Origin: [Scytonema hofmanni] UTEX 2349
GTDB lineage: Bacteria > Cyanobacteriota > Cyanobacteriia > Cyanobacteriales > Nostocaceae
Assembly (NCBI RefSeq): GCF_000582685.1
Contig: NZ_KK073768.1
Span: 2,481,437 to 2,515,445, forward strand
Length of the DNA stretch: 34,009 nt
Direction of reading: 5' to 3'
Shown here piece after piece: positions 24,401 to 32,769 of the stretch (position 1 is its first letter; every line of letters starts with the position of its first letter). The notes beneath the pieces are model-generated. The model saw nothing but the letters and a program-made list of their open reading frames with translations, did not search any database and had not been told where the DNA came from. Position numbers and translations under genes: made by a program.

Positions 24401-27121
24401 CTATTTTACCCCTGGATAATGCTTGACTAAAAACTCTTCAGCGGAAGCGCGATCGCTTACAACTCCATCCAAGGTAGCAGCAAGTAAATCATCTAACATT
24501 TGCTTAAACTGCGGTCCCGGTTTATACCCTAACTTCCTTAAATCATTGCCATTCAAAATCGGCTGAACGTTAGCCCATACTGTCAAATATTGCCAAATTT
24601 TCCGCCGGAGCGATCGCTTACTTTGCACCGCAATTAAAATTAACATTGGTAAGTCATATTTTCGCAGCAACTGCACTATTTGACTCGCACGCTGGAAAGT
24701 TGGTAATAATGTCATCACCTCAGCTTCAGCTAATGTTAAGTTTTCTAACCTTTTGATGCTATCTTCGGGAAATTGTAGATTTTTTGCTACCTTACCGCGA
24801 TATTCTGGTGATAAATGCAAAATTATAGCTTCTAACCACATTTGCCAGTGAATCAAACTTTGCTCAGTGTCAAATCGTCGCAAACAGCGTTCTAATAAAC
24901 GTAATTGTCGCAATAATTCTTCATCTAACTTTAGCGTGGGATGGATGCATTGCAACGCCCCCAAGTCGTCAAGTAACTCCAAGGCAGCTTTCCAATAAGG
25001 TGCCTCTAAGATATACTTTAATTCGGTTTTGAGTCGAGTTTGTAAAGCCGGAGTTTTGCTATTTTGTTGTGCCGTGCGGTCATAAATGCCGCTGTTAATC
25101 GCATAACGAATATATGCTTCTGTTTGCGGTTCAAATTGAAAACCAAAGCGCACTGCAAAACGAACACCGCGATAAATGCGTGTCGGATCTTCGATAAAAC
25201 TGTTGACATGTAAAACGCGAATTTGCTTTGCCTGTAAATCTAGCAAACCGCCAAAGAAATCGAGTAATTCACCAGCGCGGGGAGAAGTTAATCGTAGCGC
25301 GATCGCATTAATCGTAAAATCTCGTCTATACAAATCTTGACGAATCGAACTCGCTTCTACTTCCGGATTCGCCGCCGGATAAGGATAAAATTCTGTTCTA
25401 GCGGTGGCAATATCCACCCATAACGAGTCTAATTCTGGGTCATTATGCCATAACAAAGCCGCAGTTTGAAAAGCGCCATGAATTTCTAAACGTGCAGTCG
25501 AATAAACTCGTTGTAACGCTTTTGCCAATTCTACACCAGCACCGACTTCTGCTGATTTGTGAAAGCCATCAACTACCATGTCAATGTCTTTAATCATCAA
25601 AGCACTTGCGGATTCTTCAGCTAATAATAAATCCCGCACTGCACCCCCAACTAAATAAAGATGCCAACCGCGTTTTTCTGCCTCTTTTGATGCTAAATTA
25701 AGTAATTGCCAAAGTTGCGGCGCAAGTTTATCTTGTAATTGTTCCGCATAGGAAAACAAAACCTTGTCTCCTTGTCTCCTTGTCTCCTTGTCTCCTTGTC
25801 TCCTTGTCTCCTTGTCTCCTTGATGTAATTGCCGCAAAACATCGGTGCGAGTGACAATTCCCAATAATTGTTTATCTTGCAACACTGGTAAGCGTCCGAT
25901 ATCATATGTCACCATCAGCGCTTCGATTTCGGGGAGTGTGGTATCTGGTGTAATTGTCTTGAGATTAGTTGTCATGTAGCCTTTAACTGGTGCATGACTA
26001 AAACCGTGATGCAAAGCAATATCCAAATCTCTGCGAGAAATTATACCTACTAGTTGTGCTTCAGCATCGACGACAGATAAACCAGAATGTCCGTAGCGTA
26101 ACAAAATACGCTGTGCTTCCTCAATTGTAGTTTCTGGACGGATAGTGCGGACTGGGGAAGACATTAAATCTCTCGCTATGGGGGGATGCGGAATATTAGT
26201 TTTTATGGATTCAACAAGTTGGTTTAATATAGCTTGTGGATCTACTTGACGCAGGTTCACCGATGTGGCTTGAGAATGTCCGCCACCGCCTAAAGGTGCA
26301 AATAATTCGTGAAGATTAATACTCTTGATTTGCGATCGCCCAATCACCGTTAACCGCATTTCTCCTTCAGAAAAAGGATATTCATTCGCCAGTAGTAAAG
26401 CATCAATTTCGGTTAATGTCATTAACTGGGAGGCAAGACTTGATAATCCAGGTACAAATTTATCTGTTTTCAGAATAATCCAGGCGATCGTATATCCCCG
26501 GATGCATACAGTTTGCAATTTGTCTATAGCTTCAGTTAACAATTGCTGCAATTGTACAGATAAACCGGGATCTAGATACTCACTAATTACCGACAAGCTA
26601 GCGGCTTGTTGCATCAACCAAGCCAAAGCTAAAGCATCTCGCGGGGTGCTAGAGTCGTAGGTGAGAGAGCCTGTATCAACATGAATACCCAAAGCCATGA
26701 CAGTAGCTTGGGCAGGGGTGAGGGAAATTTCTTGCTGTTGTAATTGTTCCACCATTAAAGTTGTGGTGGCACCGACTTGAGAAATATGGGCGATCGTCGC
26801 GGGAATATCTGATTCTTGCCCGATGTGATGGTCATAAACTATGATTTCTTTTAAGTTGGGTAAATCAAACCATTCGGCAGCTTTCCCCAGGCGATCGCGT
26901 TGTTGCGTATCCACGACAGTTATAGAGCGAATTTTTTCCGGATTGACCGAACGTCGTTCAATCAACGGATATTCATCCCGATGCAACGCTAAAAAATCCC
27001 TTACAGTTGGATGAGAACCACCAGTCAGCACAATCAAGCTTCCTGGTAGCAACCGCGTTAGCCCTACCGCTGCTCCTAACGCATCAAAATCAGCCGTAGT
27101 GTGGCAAAGAATTAAGTCCAT
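24401..27121 (-). CDS. DHH phosphoesterase - CBS - CCA-adding enzyme fusion
   Basis: A 906-residue fusion. Residues 1-310 are a DHH/DHHA1 phosphoesterase-like part (HTTADFDALGAAVG; YDHHIGQ; GGGGHSQATS). Residues about 312-435 are two CBS domains (DLMSSPVRTIRPETTIEEA; VKGYMTTNLKTITPD). Residues about 485-620 are the nucleotidyltransferase (LYLVGGAVRDLLL; DIDMVVDG, with both catalytic Asp), followed by a helical tRNA-binding tail to 906. This domain order is found in cyanobacterial CCA or A-adding enzymes that finish tRNA 3' ends. The CBS pair may sense adenine nucleotides. A repeat tract (GDKETRRQ repeated) sits between CBS2 and the transferase and is encoded by an 8-bp tandem repeat. The next gene, on the left, is convergent (the CHAT operon). 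Confidence 0.92.
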   Translation of the reverse strand: MDLILCHTTADFDALGAAVGLTRLLPGSLIVLTGGSHPTVRDFLALHRDEYPLIERRSVNPEKIRSITVVDTQQRDRLGKAAEWFDLPNLKEIIVYDHHIGQESDIPATIAHISQVGATTTLMVEQLQQQEISLTPAQATVMALGIHVDTGSLTYDSSTPRDALALAWLMQQAASLSVISEYLDPGLSVQLQQLLTEAIDKLQTVCIRGYTIAWIILKTDKFVPGLSSLASQLMTLTEIDALLLANEYPFSEGEMRLTVIGRSQIKSINLHELFAPLGGGGHSQATSVNLRQVDPQAILNQLVESIKTNIPHPPIARDLMSSPVRTIRPETTIEEAQRILLRYGHSGLSVVDAEAQLVGIISRRDLDIALHHGFSHAPVKGYMTTNLKTITPDTTLPEIEALMVTYDIGRLPVLQDKQLLGIVTRTDVLRQLHQGDKETRRQGDKETRRQGDKVLFSYAEQLQDKLAPQLWQLLNLASKEAEKRGWHLYLVGGAVRDLLLAEESASALMIKDIDMVVDGFHKSAEVGAGVELAKALQRVYSTARLEIHGAFQTAALLWHNDPELDSLWVDIATARTEFYPYPAANPEVEASSIRQDLYRRDFTINAIALRLTSPRAGELLDFFGGLLDLQAKQIRVLHVNSFIEDPTRIYRGVRFAVRFGFQFEPQTEAYIRYAINSGIYDRTAQQNSKTPALQTRLKTELKYILEAPYWKAALELLDDLGALQCIHPTLKLDEELLRQLRLLERCLRRFDTEQSLIHWQMWLEAIILHLSPEYRGKVAKNLQFPEDSIKRLENLTLAEAEVMTLLPTFQRASQIVQLLRKYDLPMLILIAVQSKRSLRRKIWQYLTVWANVQPILNGNDLRKLGYKPGPQFKQMLDDLLAATLDGVVSDRASAEEFLVKHYPGVK
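25763..25822 (-). repeat. 8-bp tandem repeat inside the CCA-fusion gene
   Basis: About 7.5 copies of CTTGTCTC. Three units (24 bp) make one 8-residue peptide period, so only some copy numbers keep the frame. It lies in the linker between the second CBS domain and the nucleotidyltransferase. Confidence 0.9.
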
Positions 27122-27140
27122 AGTTAATTAAGAGTCAATG

Positions 27141-27175
27141 GTCAAGAGTCAATCTTTGGACTTTGGACTCTTGAC
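27141..27175. repeat. Inverted repeat between the CCA fusion and psbZ
   Basis: GTCAAGAGTC (27141-27150) pairs exactly with GACTCTTGAC (27166-27175). It is part of an AGTCAA-type repeat cluster just upstream of the CCA-fusion start, in the divergent promoter region shared with psbZ. Confidence 0.6.
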
Positions 27176-27288
27176 TTTGGACTAAATGGTTACAATTTCT
27201 GCTAGCTTACAAGTGGGGGAAAGACCTTAAGTGTTGCCCTTTAAGATATTCTATCTTTAGTATTTAGCTGTTTTGGGAGAAGAAAAAA

Positions 27289-27477
27289 ATGACCATTATA
27301 TTCCAAGCTGCATTAGTCGCGCTGGTTGGGTTGTCCTTTGTCATGGTTGTTGGTGTTCCTGTAGCTTATGCCACTCCACAAAATTGGGGTGACTCTAAAA
27401 AGCTACTTTGGCTCGGTTCTGGAGTCTGGTTTGCCTTAGTGTTTTTAGTTGGTGTATTAAACTTTTTTGTGGTATAG
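27289..27477 (+). CDS. psbZ: Photosystem II reaction centre protein Z (PsbZ, Ycf9)
   Basis: PsbZ is a small thylakoid membrane subunit of photosystem II that helps stabilise the complex and its antenna contacts. The 62 residues match the family length exactly. Two transmembrane helices are obvious: about 3-25, ending VGVPVAYATP, and about 39-60, ending FLVGVLNFFVV. They are joined by the typical NWGDSKKLLWLGSG loop. GGGAG at 27275-27279 supports ATG 27289. It is monocistronic in appearance, divergent from the CCA-fusion gene. Confidence 0.95.
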   Translation: MTIIFQAALVALVGLSFVMVVGVPVAYATPQNWGDSKKLLWLGSGVWFALVFLVGVLNFFVV

Positions 27478-27538
27478 GCGACTACTAGTCTACGTTGGCA
27501 AATATAGCGGTTCTCGCTTGGGTGCAGTACACTTTTGA

Positions 27539-27598
27539 CCTCTCTCCTACAAGGAGAGAGGCTTTGAGTCCTACTCCCCTTCCCTCGTAGGGAAGGGG
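27539..27598. repeat. Twin hairpin repeat between psbZ and ribH
   Basis: CCTCTCTCCT/AGGAGAGAGG (27539-27561) and CCCCTTCCCT/AGGGAAGGGG (27576-27598) are two perfect 10-bp stems with 3-base loops. This combination is a common cyanobacterial dispersed repeat. It may also stop psbZ transcripts, although no T-run follows. The rest of 27478-27815 has purine-rich octamers but no gene. Confidence 0.65.
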
Positions 27599-27815
27599 TT
27601 GGGGGTTAGGTCTGTATTGGACTCAACTGCAAAGCGCTATAGTATAAAGATTTGCTTCAATCAGAGGGAGATAAGGGGACAAGGGAGACAAATTTCTATA
27701 TCTTCTCCCACTCCCCCACTCCAATCCCCGATCTCCTAATCTTTCCTGCTCCTCTACTTTTAAATAAGAAATGTATATTGGCTGATATGTATAGTTGATT
27801 GATTAAGAGGCAGTT

Positions 27816-28391
27816 ATGGCAGTTTTCGAGGGAACTTTTACTCAGACAGAACCTTTGCGGTTTGCAGTGGTTATTGGTCGATTCAATGACCTCGTTACCA
27901 GTAAGCTGCTAGAAGGCTGTCAAGATTGCTTGAAACGCCACGGTGTAGATGTCAATCCTCAAGGAACTCAGGTGGATTATATTTGGGTTCCCGGAAGTTT
28001 TGAAGTGCCAGTAGTGGCTCGTCAGTTGGCAGTTTCTCAAAGATATGATGTAGTCATTTGTCTGGGTGCTGTCATCCGAGGGCAAACGCCTCATTTTGAT
28101 TTGGTGTCCTCTGAAGTGGCTAAAGGTATTGCTGCCGCTGCGTTTCAAACTGGTGTTCCGGTAATTTTTGGCGTTTTGACAACAGACACGATGCAACAAG
28201 CTTTAGAAAGGGCAGGCATTAAGAGTAATTTGGGTTGGGAATACGCCATGAGTGCCTTGGAAATGGGCAGCCTCATGCGGAATTTGCGCTCTAACCTGGC
28301 AGAGCCATATCGCAATTCTCAATCTTTGCCTCCCTCTTTTAAAAGTGCCAGCTTAGGTGAATTTGCTGCCGAGTCAGAAGAACACGTCTAA
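27816..28391 (+). CDS. ribH: 6,7-dimethyl-8-ribityllumazine synthase
   Basis: RibH condenses 5-amino-6-ribitylamino-uracil with dihydroxybutanone phosphate, the penultimate step of riboflavin synthesis. Family motifs are clear: IGRFNDLVTSKLLEGC, WVPGSFEVPVVARQLA, CLGAVIRGQTPHFDLVSSEV (with the catalytic His) and PVIFGVLTTDTMQQALERAG. At 191 residues it has a C-terminal tail of about 30 residues past the core (RNLRSNLAEPYRN and onward), as other cyanobacterial forms do. AAGAGG before ATG 27816 supports the start. No other rib genes are near. Confidence 0.96.
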   Translation: MAVFEGTFTQTEPLRFAVVIGRFNDLVTSKLLEGCQDCLKRHGVDVNPQGTQVDYIWVPGSFEVPVVARQLAVSQRYDVVICLGAVIRGQTPHFDLVSSEVAKGIAAAAFQTGVPVIFGVLTTDTMQQALERAGIKSNLGWEYAMSALEMGSLMRNLRSNLAEPYRNSQSLPPSFKSASLGEFAAESEEHV

Positions 28392-28406
28392 GGGTGTCAA
28401 TAGTCA

Positions 28407-28499
28407 ATAGACATCTCCAGAAAAGACGTAAAGACGTTCCGTCGGAACGTCTCTACAAGGCTTTAGGGCAACGCATAATTAGTTTCTGGAGATGTCTAA
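28407..28499. mobile_element. MITE with AGACATCTCCAGAAA ends
   Basis: A 15-bp perfect inverted repeat, AGACATCTCCAGAAA at 28409-28423 and its complement at 28483-28497, is bordered by TA on both sides. This resembles the TA duplication of Tc1/mariner or IS630-type elements. The interior contains a GTAAAGACGTTCC/GGAACGTCTCTAC palindrome of the other repeat family. It sits inside a run of AATAGTC heptamers (28395-28408 and 28498-28527) just past ribH. Confidence 0.7.
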
Positions 28500-28564
28500 T
28501 AGTCAATAGTCAATAGTCAATAGTCAACAAACTATGGACTTTTGACTTTTGACTAATAAAGGTA

Positions 28565-28594
28565 TTGACAAACCGTTGTTGATGTGAGAGTATA
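28565..28594 (+). promoter_or_regulatory. Probable tRNA-Gly promoter
   Basis: TTGACA at 28565-28570 is a perfect -35. AGTATA at 28589-28594 (spacing 18), or the overlapping TATAGT at 28591-28596, can be the -10. Transcription would start a few bases before the tRNA. Confidence 0.6.
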
Positions 28595-28611
28595 GTATTT
28601 GTATGCAGGTT

Positions 28612-28683
28612 GCGGGCATAGCTCAGTGGTAGAGCGTCACCTTGCCAAGGTGAATGTCGCGCGTTCGAATCGCGTTGCCCGCT
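28612..28683 (+). tRNA. tRNA-Gly (anticodon GCC)
   Basis: A full cloverleaf is visible. The acceptor stem is GCGGGCA with TGCCCGC. The D stem is GCTC/GAGC and the anticodon stem is TCACC/GGTGA around TTGCCAA, with GCC at 28644-28646. The T arm is GCGCG-TTCGAAT-CGCGT. The discriminator is T at 28683, and CCA is not encoded. Confidence 0.96.
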
Positions 28684-28719
28684 TTTTAAATAAAATACTA
28701 ATACGGCAAACGTTTATTT

Positions 28720-28943
28720 GTAGAGACGTTCCGGCGGAACGTCTCCTAGAAAAATTCGTGATTCATAAACAGGGTGGGGTTCTTCATGAATTATGGGTAA
28801 GCTACCGGACATGATATCACTCCAAGGTATTGTTGCTGATTTTCAGCTTCCAAGGGACCTGTAAAAAATAGGTAGAGACGTAGCAATGCTACGTCTCTAC
28901 AAAGGTTTCGGGCAACGCATAATTAATTTATAGTAAAGAGTGT
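28720..28943. repeat. GTAGAGACG palindromes and a decayed MITE end after the tRNA
   Basis: The gap 28684-28979 has no gene. GAGACGTTCC (28723-28732) pairs with GGAACGTCTC (28736-28745). GTAGAGACGTAGCA (28872-28885) pairs perfectly with 28887-28900 around one base. The stretch 28896-28943 (GGGCAACGCATAATTA and onward, ending GTGTCT) is a diverged copy of the right half of the 28407-28499 element. Confidence 0.7.
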
Positions 28944-28979
28944 CTATTGCAAAGGTTGGATATCACCTCTTGCATCCGA

Positions 28980-31106
28980 TCAGGAGCGGTGTACAAGTTC
29001 AGCGACCATTTTCACCAATTCATTTGGTTCAATTGGTTTTATCAGATGCTTTTGAAAGCCGGCTTCTAATGCTTGGATTTTATCTTCAATTCTGGTGTAT
29101 GCAGTCAGAGCGATCGCTGGAATTTTTCTACCACTTTTTTGCTCTAAATCTCGCACTTGACTAATTAACTGATAACCATCTTCTCCCGGCATTCCAATAT
29201 CACTCACCAGAACATGAAAATGATCTCGTTTTAAACATTCTATCGCCTCACTTGCCGATCCTACAGCCGTAACTTTGGCAAAAGATTCTTCCAACACAAT
29301 TTTCACAAAGTCACGACTGTCGATATTGTCCTCTACAACTAAGACTTTAACATTATCGAGGGAAGGTAAATTTTCTAGGACATTTGCATTATTTTCTAGC
29401 GCAGATTCCGGCTTTAATTGATTTGCTTTTAGTAATGGTAACTGAACTGTAAAAGTTGCACCTTTACCCTCACCTTCGCTGTGAGCATAAATCTTGCCAT
29501 TGTGCAATTCTACTAAATGACGAGCAATTGTCAATCCTAATCCTAGCCCCCCATAAGAGCGCGTAGAAGAACTATCTGCTTGCCGAAAGCGGTCAAAGAC
29601 GTAAGGAATAAAGTCAGGATTAATGCCAATTCCTGTGTCGGTAACTGAGATTTGAGCGTAGATGGAGGGAGGGGGGGATGGGGAGACATGGAGAGGGGGG
29701 GAGGGGGGGAGGGAGGGAGGGGGAGAAAAAATTGTCTCCTTGTCTCCTTGTCCCCTTGTCCCCTTGTCCCCTTGTCCTCCTTGTCCCCCATTGCCCATCG
29801 ATAAGCTGATTTCAACTCGTCCGGCTTTGGAGGTAAACTTGATTGCATTCGAGAGCAAGTTTCCAATCACTTGCCGTAGACGTTGTTGGTCGCCACAAAT
29901 CATTTGTACTTGCGGATCGAATATACTTTCTAGTTGAATGGCTTTCGCGTCAGCTTGTGGACGTACAGTTTCAACTAGTGTTTCAATTAAAGCAATTAGA
30001 TTTACTGGTTCTATTTGCAACTGCAACTTTCCCCGAATAATTTTTGACACATCGAGGATATCTTCAATCAGTTGTGCTTGAGATTGGGCATTGCGTTCAA
30101 TTGTTTCTAAAGCGCGATTTGTAATTGCGGGGTCAAGTTGTCTGGTAAGCAATTGTTTCGACCAACCCAGTATCGAGGTGAGGGGGGTACGCAGTTCGTG
30201 AGAAACGATCGCTAAAAATTCATCTTTCATCCGGTTGGCAGCTTCAGCTTCTTGTCTTGCTGCTTGTTCCCTAATCATTTGTTCGCGGACTATTTCCGCC
30301 TGCTTGCGTTCTGTGATATCTTCAATAGTGCCAACGTATCCCAATAATTGCCGATTATCGGAAAACATCACCGATGTGCGGACATGAACCCAGCACAAAG
30401 CATTATCCGTGCGGCAAATACGAAATTCCGAAGAGTATGTCTGTTCGCAACGAATAGAATGCGACCAATCAGCAAGCACGCGATCGCGATCTTCTGCATA
30501 AATACATTTTGCCCAACCTTCCTCCCAACCTTCAGCAAGTTTGAAGTTATAAAATCCTTGACAATTAGGATTTGTATAAGTAAATTTTCCTTGTGTATCT
30601 GTTAAAAAAATTGCAATGGGAGAGCAAGCACTTAATGCGCGAAATTTCTCTTCACTTTCTCTCAGTTCAGAGTTCATGCTCGCAAGTTCAGTTGCTTGTC
30701 GCTTGACTTCGAGTGTTTTTTTGAACAGTTCCACAAACACCGTTACTTTTGATTTTAAGATCACCGAGTCAATTGGCTTCGACAAATAGTCTACTGCGCC
30801 TAAGGTATAACCTTTAAACACCATAGTATCGTTAACACCAAAGGCTGTGAGAAAAATTATCGGTGTGTTGCGCGATCGCTCTCTTTGCCGAATTAGGGTT
30901 GCTGTCTCAAACCCATCCATTTCCGGCATCTGCACATCTAGTAATATCACGGCAAAGTCTTGATGCAATAAGCACCTAAGAGCCTCTGCGCCCGAATAAG
31001 CTTTGACTAAATTTTGACCCAGCCCTTCTAATATTGCCTCCAAAGCAATCAAATTTTCTGGATGATCGTCTATTAAGAGGATGTTTACTTTTGGTGCAGA
31101 CTGCAT
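28980..31106 (-). CDS. Hybrid sensor: REC-PAS-histidine kinase-REC
   Basis: A 708-residue soluble two-component protein starting at ATG 31106. Its domain order is: receiver (VILLDVQMPEMDG, about 1-125); a PAS domain (about 155-270); the His box (VSHELRTPLTSILGW); ATPase motifs (LRQVIGNLLSNAIKF; VTDTGIGI; GGLGLGLTIARHLV); and a C-terminal receiver (VLVSDIGMPGEDG). It has no membrane span, so the signal is cytoplasmic or passed by phosphotransfer from the neighbouring hybrid kinase. A Gly/Lys/Pro-rich insert of about 40 residues (about 437-480) lies in the ATPase domain just before ISVTDTG. It is encoded by repeats and stays in frame; it may or may not reduce activity. The protein is last in the minus-strand che-like operon. 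Confidence 0.93.
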   Translation of the reverse strand: MQSAPKVNILLIDDHPENLIALEAILEGLGQNLVKAYSGAEALRCLLHQDFAVILLDVQMPEMDGFETATLIRQRERSRNTPIIFLTAFGVNDTMVFKGYTLGAVDYLSKPIDSVILKSKVTVFVELFKKTLEVKRQATELASMNSELRESEEKFRALSACSPIAIFLTDTQGKFTYTNPNCQGFYNFKLAEGWEEGWAKCIYAEDRDRVLADWSHSIRCEQTYSSEFRICRTDNALCWVHVRTSVMFSDNRQLLGYVGTIEDITERKQAEIVREQMIREQAARQEAEAANRMKDEFLAIVSHELRTPLTSILGWSKQLLTRQLDPAITNRALETIERNAQSQAQLIEDILDVSKIIRGKLQLQIEPVNLIALIETLVETVRPQADAKAIQLESIFDPQVQMICGDQQRLRQVIGNLLSNAIKFTSKAGRVEISLSMGNGGQGGQGDKGTRGQGDKETIFSPPPSLPPSPPLHVSPSPPPSIYAQISVTDTGIGINPDFIPYVFDRFRQADSSSTRSYGGLGLGLTIARHLVELHNGKIYAHSEGEGKGATFTVQLPLLKANQLKPESALENNANVLENLPSLDNVKVLVVEDNIDSRDFVKIVLEESFAKVTAVGSASEAIECLKRDHFHVLVSDIGMPGEDGYQLISQVRDLEQKSGRKIPAIALTAYTRIEDKIQALEAGFQKHLIKPIEPNELVKMVAELVHRS
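29661..29797 (-). repeat. In-frame low-complexity insert in the hybrid kinase ATPase domain
   Basis: A GGGGGGAGGG-type purine tract (plus strand) is followed by CCTTGTCC octamer units like those elsewhere in the window. On the coding strand it gives a Gly/Asp/Lys stretch, then Pro/Ser-rich runs. It is the most disruptive of the in-frame repeats because it sits within a catalytic domain. Confidence 0.85.
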
Positions 31107-31165
31107 AATCAATTAAAATTAGAAATTCAAAATTTATTATTTAAGATGCTAAAACCCAACCTTTT

Positions 31166-31753
31166 TTATCCCGAACTAGAGAGAAAAGAGGAAGAACAAA
31201 GCTTGACCAAGAAGGGAGCGATTTCTGTTAAAGGCAAAATTCTTGCTGAAACCACTGCTGCAATTGCCGCATCTGGCATTATACGACTAACTGCCGTGGT
31301 CGGATCTTGAACAATTGCTAAACCATCATGTGCCTTGACTTTTGCTAGCCCTTGTGCTCCGTCTTGATTGGAACCTGTGAGAATAACGCCAATTGCTCGC
31401 TCTTTATAAGCATCAGCGGTGGATTCAAATAGCACATCAATAGAGGGACGCGCATAAGAAACAGGTGCTTCGGTTGAAAGAGCAAAGTGACCGGGTTCTA
31501 CTAATAAATGATAATCTGCGGGAGCCAAGTAAACTTGTCCGGGAGCGATCGCCTGTTTGTCTATCACTTCAACTACTGGCAATAAACTATACCTTTGCAA
31601 ACAACTGAGCAATTCACCCTCCGAATCTTTGTGACGATGTTGGGCAACAGCGATGGCGATCGCCAAGTTTTTTGGTAAGCTTCCTAAAATCGTCTCCATC
31701 GCCTGTAATCCGCCCCAAGATGCACCAATTACAGTAATATCAAATTTTATCAT
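31166..31753 (-). CDS. cheB: Stand-alone CheB-type methylesterase domain
   Basis: A 195-residue CheB catalytic domain with no receiver. CheB removes methyl groups from glutamates of chemoreceptors or related signalling proteins. The catalytic triad can be placed: Ser12 in GASWGG, His39 in VAQHRH, and Asp131 in LTGSNQDGA. PSIDVLFESTADAY is also typical. Its ATG overlaps the cheR stop by 4 bases, so the two are translationally coupled. No CheA, CheW or chemoreceptor is in the window. The lack of a receiver suggests constitutive activity or control by the hybrid kinases around it. Confidence 0.9.
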   Translation of the reverse strand: MIKFDITVIGASWGGLQAMETILGSLPKNLAIAIAVAQHRHKDSEGELLSCLQRYSLLPVVEVIDKQAIAPGQVYLAPADYHLLVEPGHFALSTEAPVSYARPSIDVLFESTADAYKERAIGVILTGSNQDGAQGLAKVKAHDGLAIVQDPTTAVSRIMPDAAIAAVVSARILPLTEIAPFLVKLCSSSFLSSSG

Positions 31754-32583
31754 TCGACCCTCCGATAAAGCTTTTCCTGGCTCGCCAACTCCTCATAAAA
31801 CTTTTCGTAAGGTGAATTTATCAGCGTTTCTTGTTTTCCTAATCCTAAAACACCGAACATCTTTAAACTTCCATATAGTAACTTGTGAACTTGGTCTTGA
31901 AGATATGAGTTAAAGTAAATTAAAACATTGCGACAGAGAATAACGTTGAATTCATTCAAAGAAGCATCTGTTACCAAATTATGCGGTGAAAAAATGAGAT
32001 TTTCTTTCAAAAAAGAATGGAAAATAGCACCATCATAACCAGCCGTATAATATTTAGAAAAAGATTCTTTACCACCCGATCGCAAATAAAGTTGGGTATA
32101 TTCTTGCATTAAATGCAAAGAAAAAATACCAGCTTTAGCTTTGCGTAACACGACTTCATTCATATCAGTAGCGTAGATGCGGCAACGGTGATACAATTCT
32201 TCTTCAAATAGCAAAATTGCCATTGAATAAACTTCTTCACCCGTAGAGCATCCAGCGTGCCAAATCCGAATAAAAGGATAGGTACGCAAAAGGGGAACAA
32301 CTTTATTTCTAAAAGCAATATAGAAACTTGGATCGCGAAACATCGCAGTGACATTCACTGAAAGACCCAATAAAAAACGTTCCATACAAGCAGGATCGTG
32401 CAGAACTTTTTCTTGAAGTCCAGAGACACTAGTTAGCTTTTCCGAGCGAATTGTATTCCAAATTCGACGCTTGAGAGAAGCCATTGCATAGTTGCGAAAG
32501 TCAAAGCCGTAATAGCGATACACTCCTTCCAGTAGTAGCTGAGTTTCGATGTCTTCGAGTTCGTTAGGGTTTTTGGGGGGCAT
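31750..32583 (-). CDS. cheR: CheR-type glutamate methyltransferase
   Basis: A 277-residue CheR-like SAM-dependent methyltransferase, read from ATG 32583 (MPPKNPNELEDIETQLLLEG). An N-terminal helical domain (YYGFDFRNYAMASLKRRI) is followed by SAM motifs: WHAGCSTGEEVYSMAIL, IYATDMN and FNVILCRNVLIYF. The length is that of the family. The frame stays open to 32667 through a heptamer array that adds repeats of MPHAPCP; the native start has probably been overrun by the repeat, so the true start is uncertain. It is coupled to cheB by a 4-base overlap and lies downstream of a large hybrid kinase. Such CheB/CheR/hybrid-kinase sets are common in cyanobacteria and need not serve motility. Confidence 0.92.
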   Translation of the reverse strand: MPPKNPNELEDIETQLLLEGVYRYYGFDFRNYAMASLKRRIWNTIRSEKLTSVSGLQEKVLHDPACMERFLLGLSVNVTAMFRDPSFYIAFRNKVVPLLRTYPFIRIWHAGCSTGEEVYSMAILLFEEELYHRCRIYATDMNEVVLRKAKAGIFSLHLMQEYTQLYLRSGGKESFSKYYTAGYDGAIFHSFLKENLIFSPHNLVTDASLNEFNVILCRNVLIYFNSYLQDQVHKLLYGSLKMFGVLGLGKQETLINSPYEKFYEELASQEKLYRRVE

Positions 32584-32764
32584 GGGGCATGGGGCATGGG
32601 GCATGGGGCATGGGGCATGGGGCATGGGGCATGGGGCATGGGGTATGGGGCATGGGGCATGGGGCATGGAAAGAATTGTATTTATTCACGCACTTGCTTT
32701 ATTGAACTTCTTTAATTCTCACTGCAAGCGTGCCCGATGCCCATTGCCCGATGCCCATTGCCCA
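32581..32764. repeat. Heptamer arrays at the 5' end of cheR
   Basis: CATGGGG units run from 32581 to 32669 (about 12 copies), overlapping the cheR start. Shorter GATGCCC/CATTGCCC units lie at 32731-32764, next to the hybrid kinase stop. On the coding strand the first array gives repeated MPHAPCP. Confidence 0.9.
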
Positions 32765-32769
32765 ATTTA

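Noticed and set aside
28498..28527. Heptamer run as a CRISPR or origin iteron array
   Set aside because: The 7-bp units have no spacers and the same class of array occurs at many unrelated places in the window.
28599..28814. A 71-codon frame over the tRNA
   Set aside because: It is a read-through of the tRNA-Gly gene and the following palindrome.
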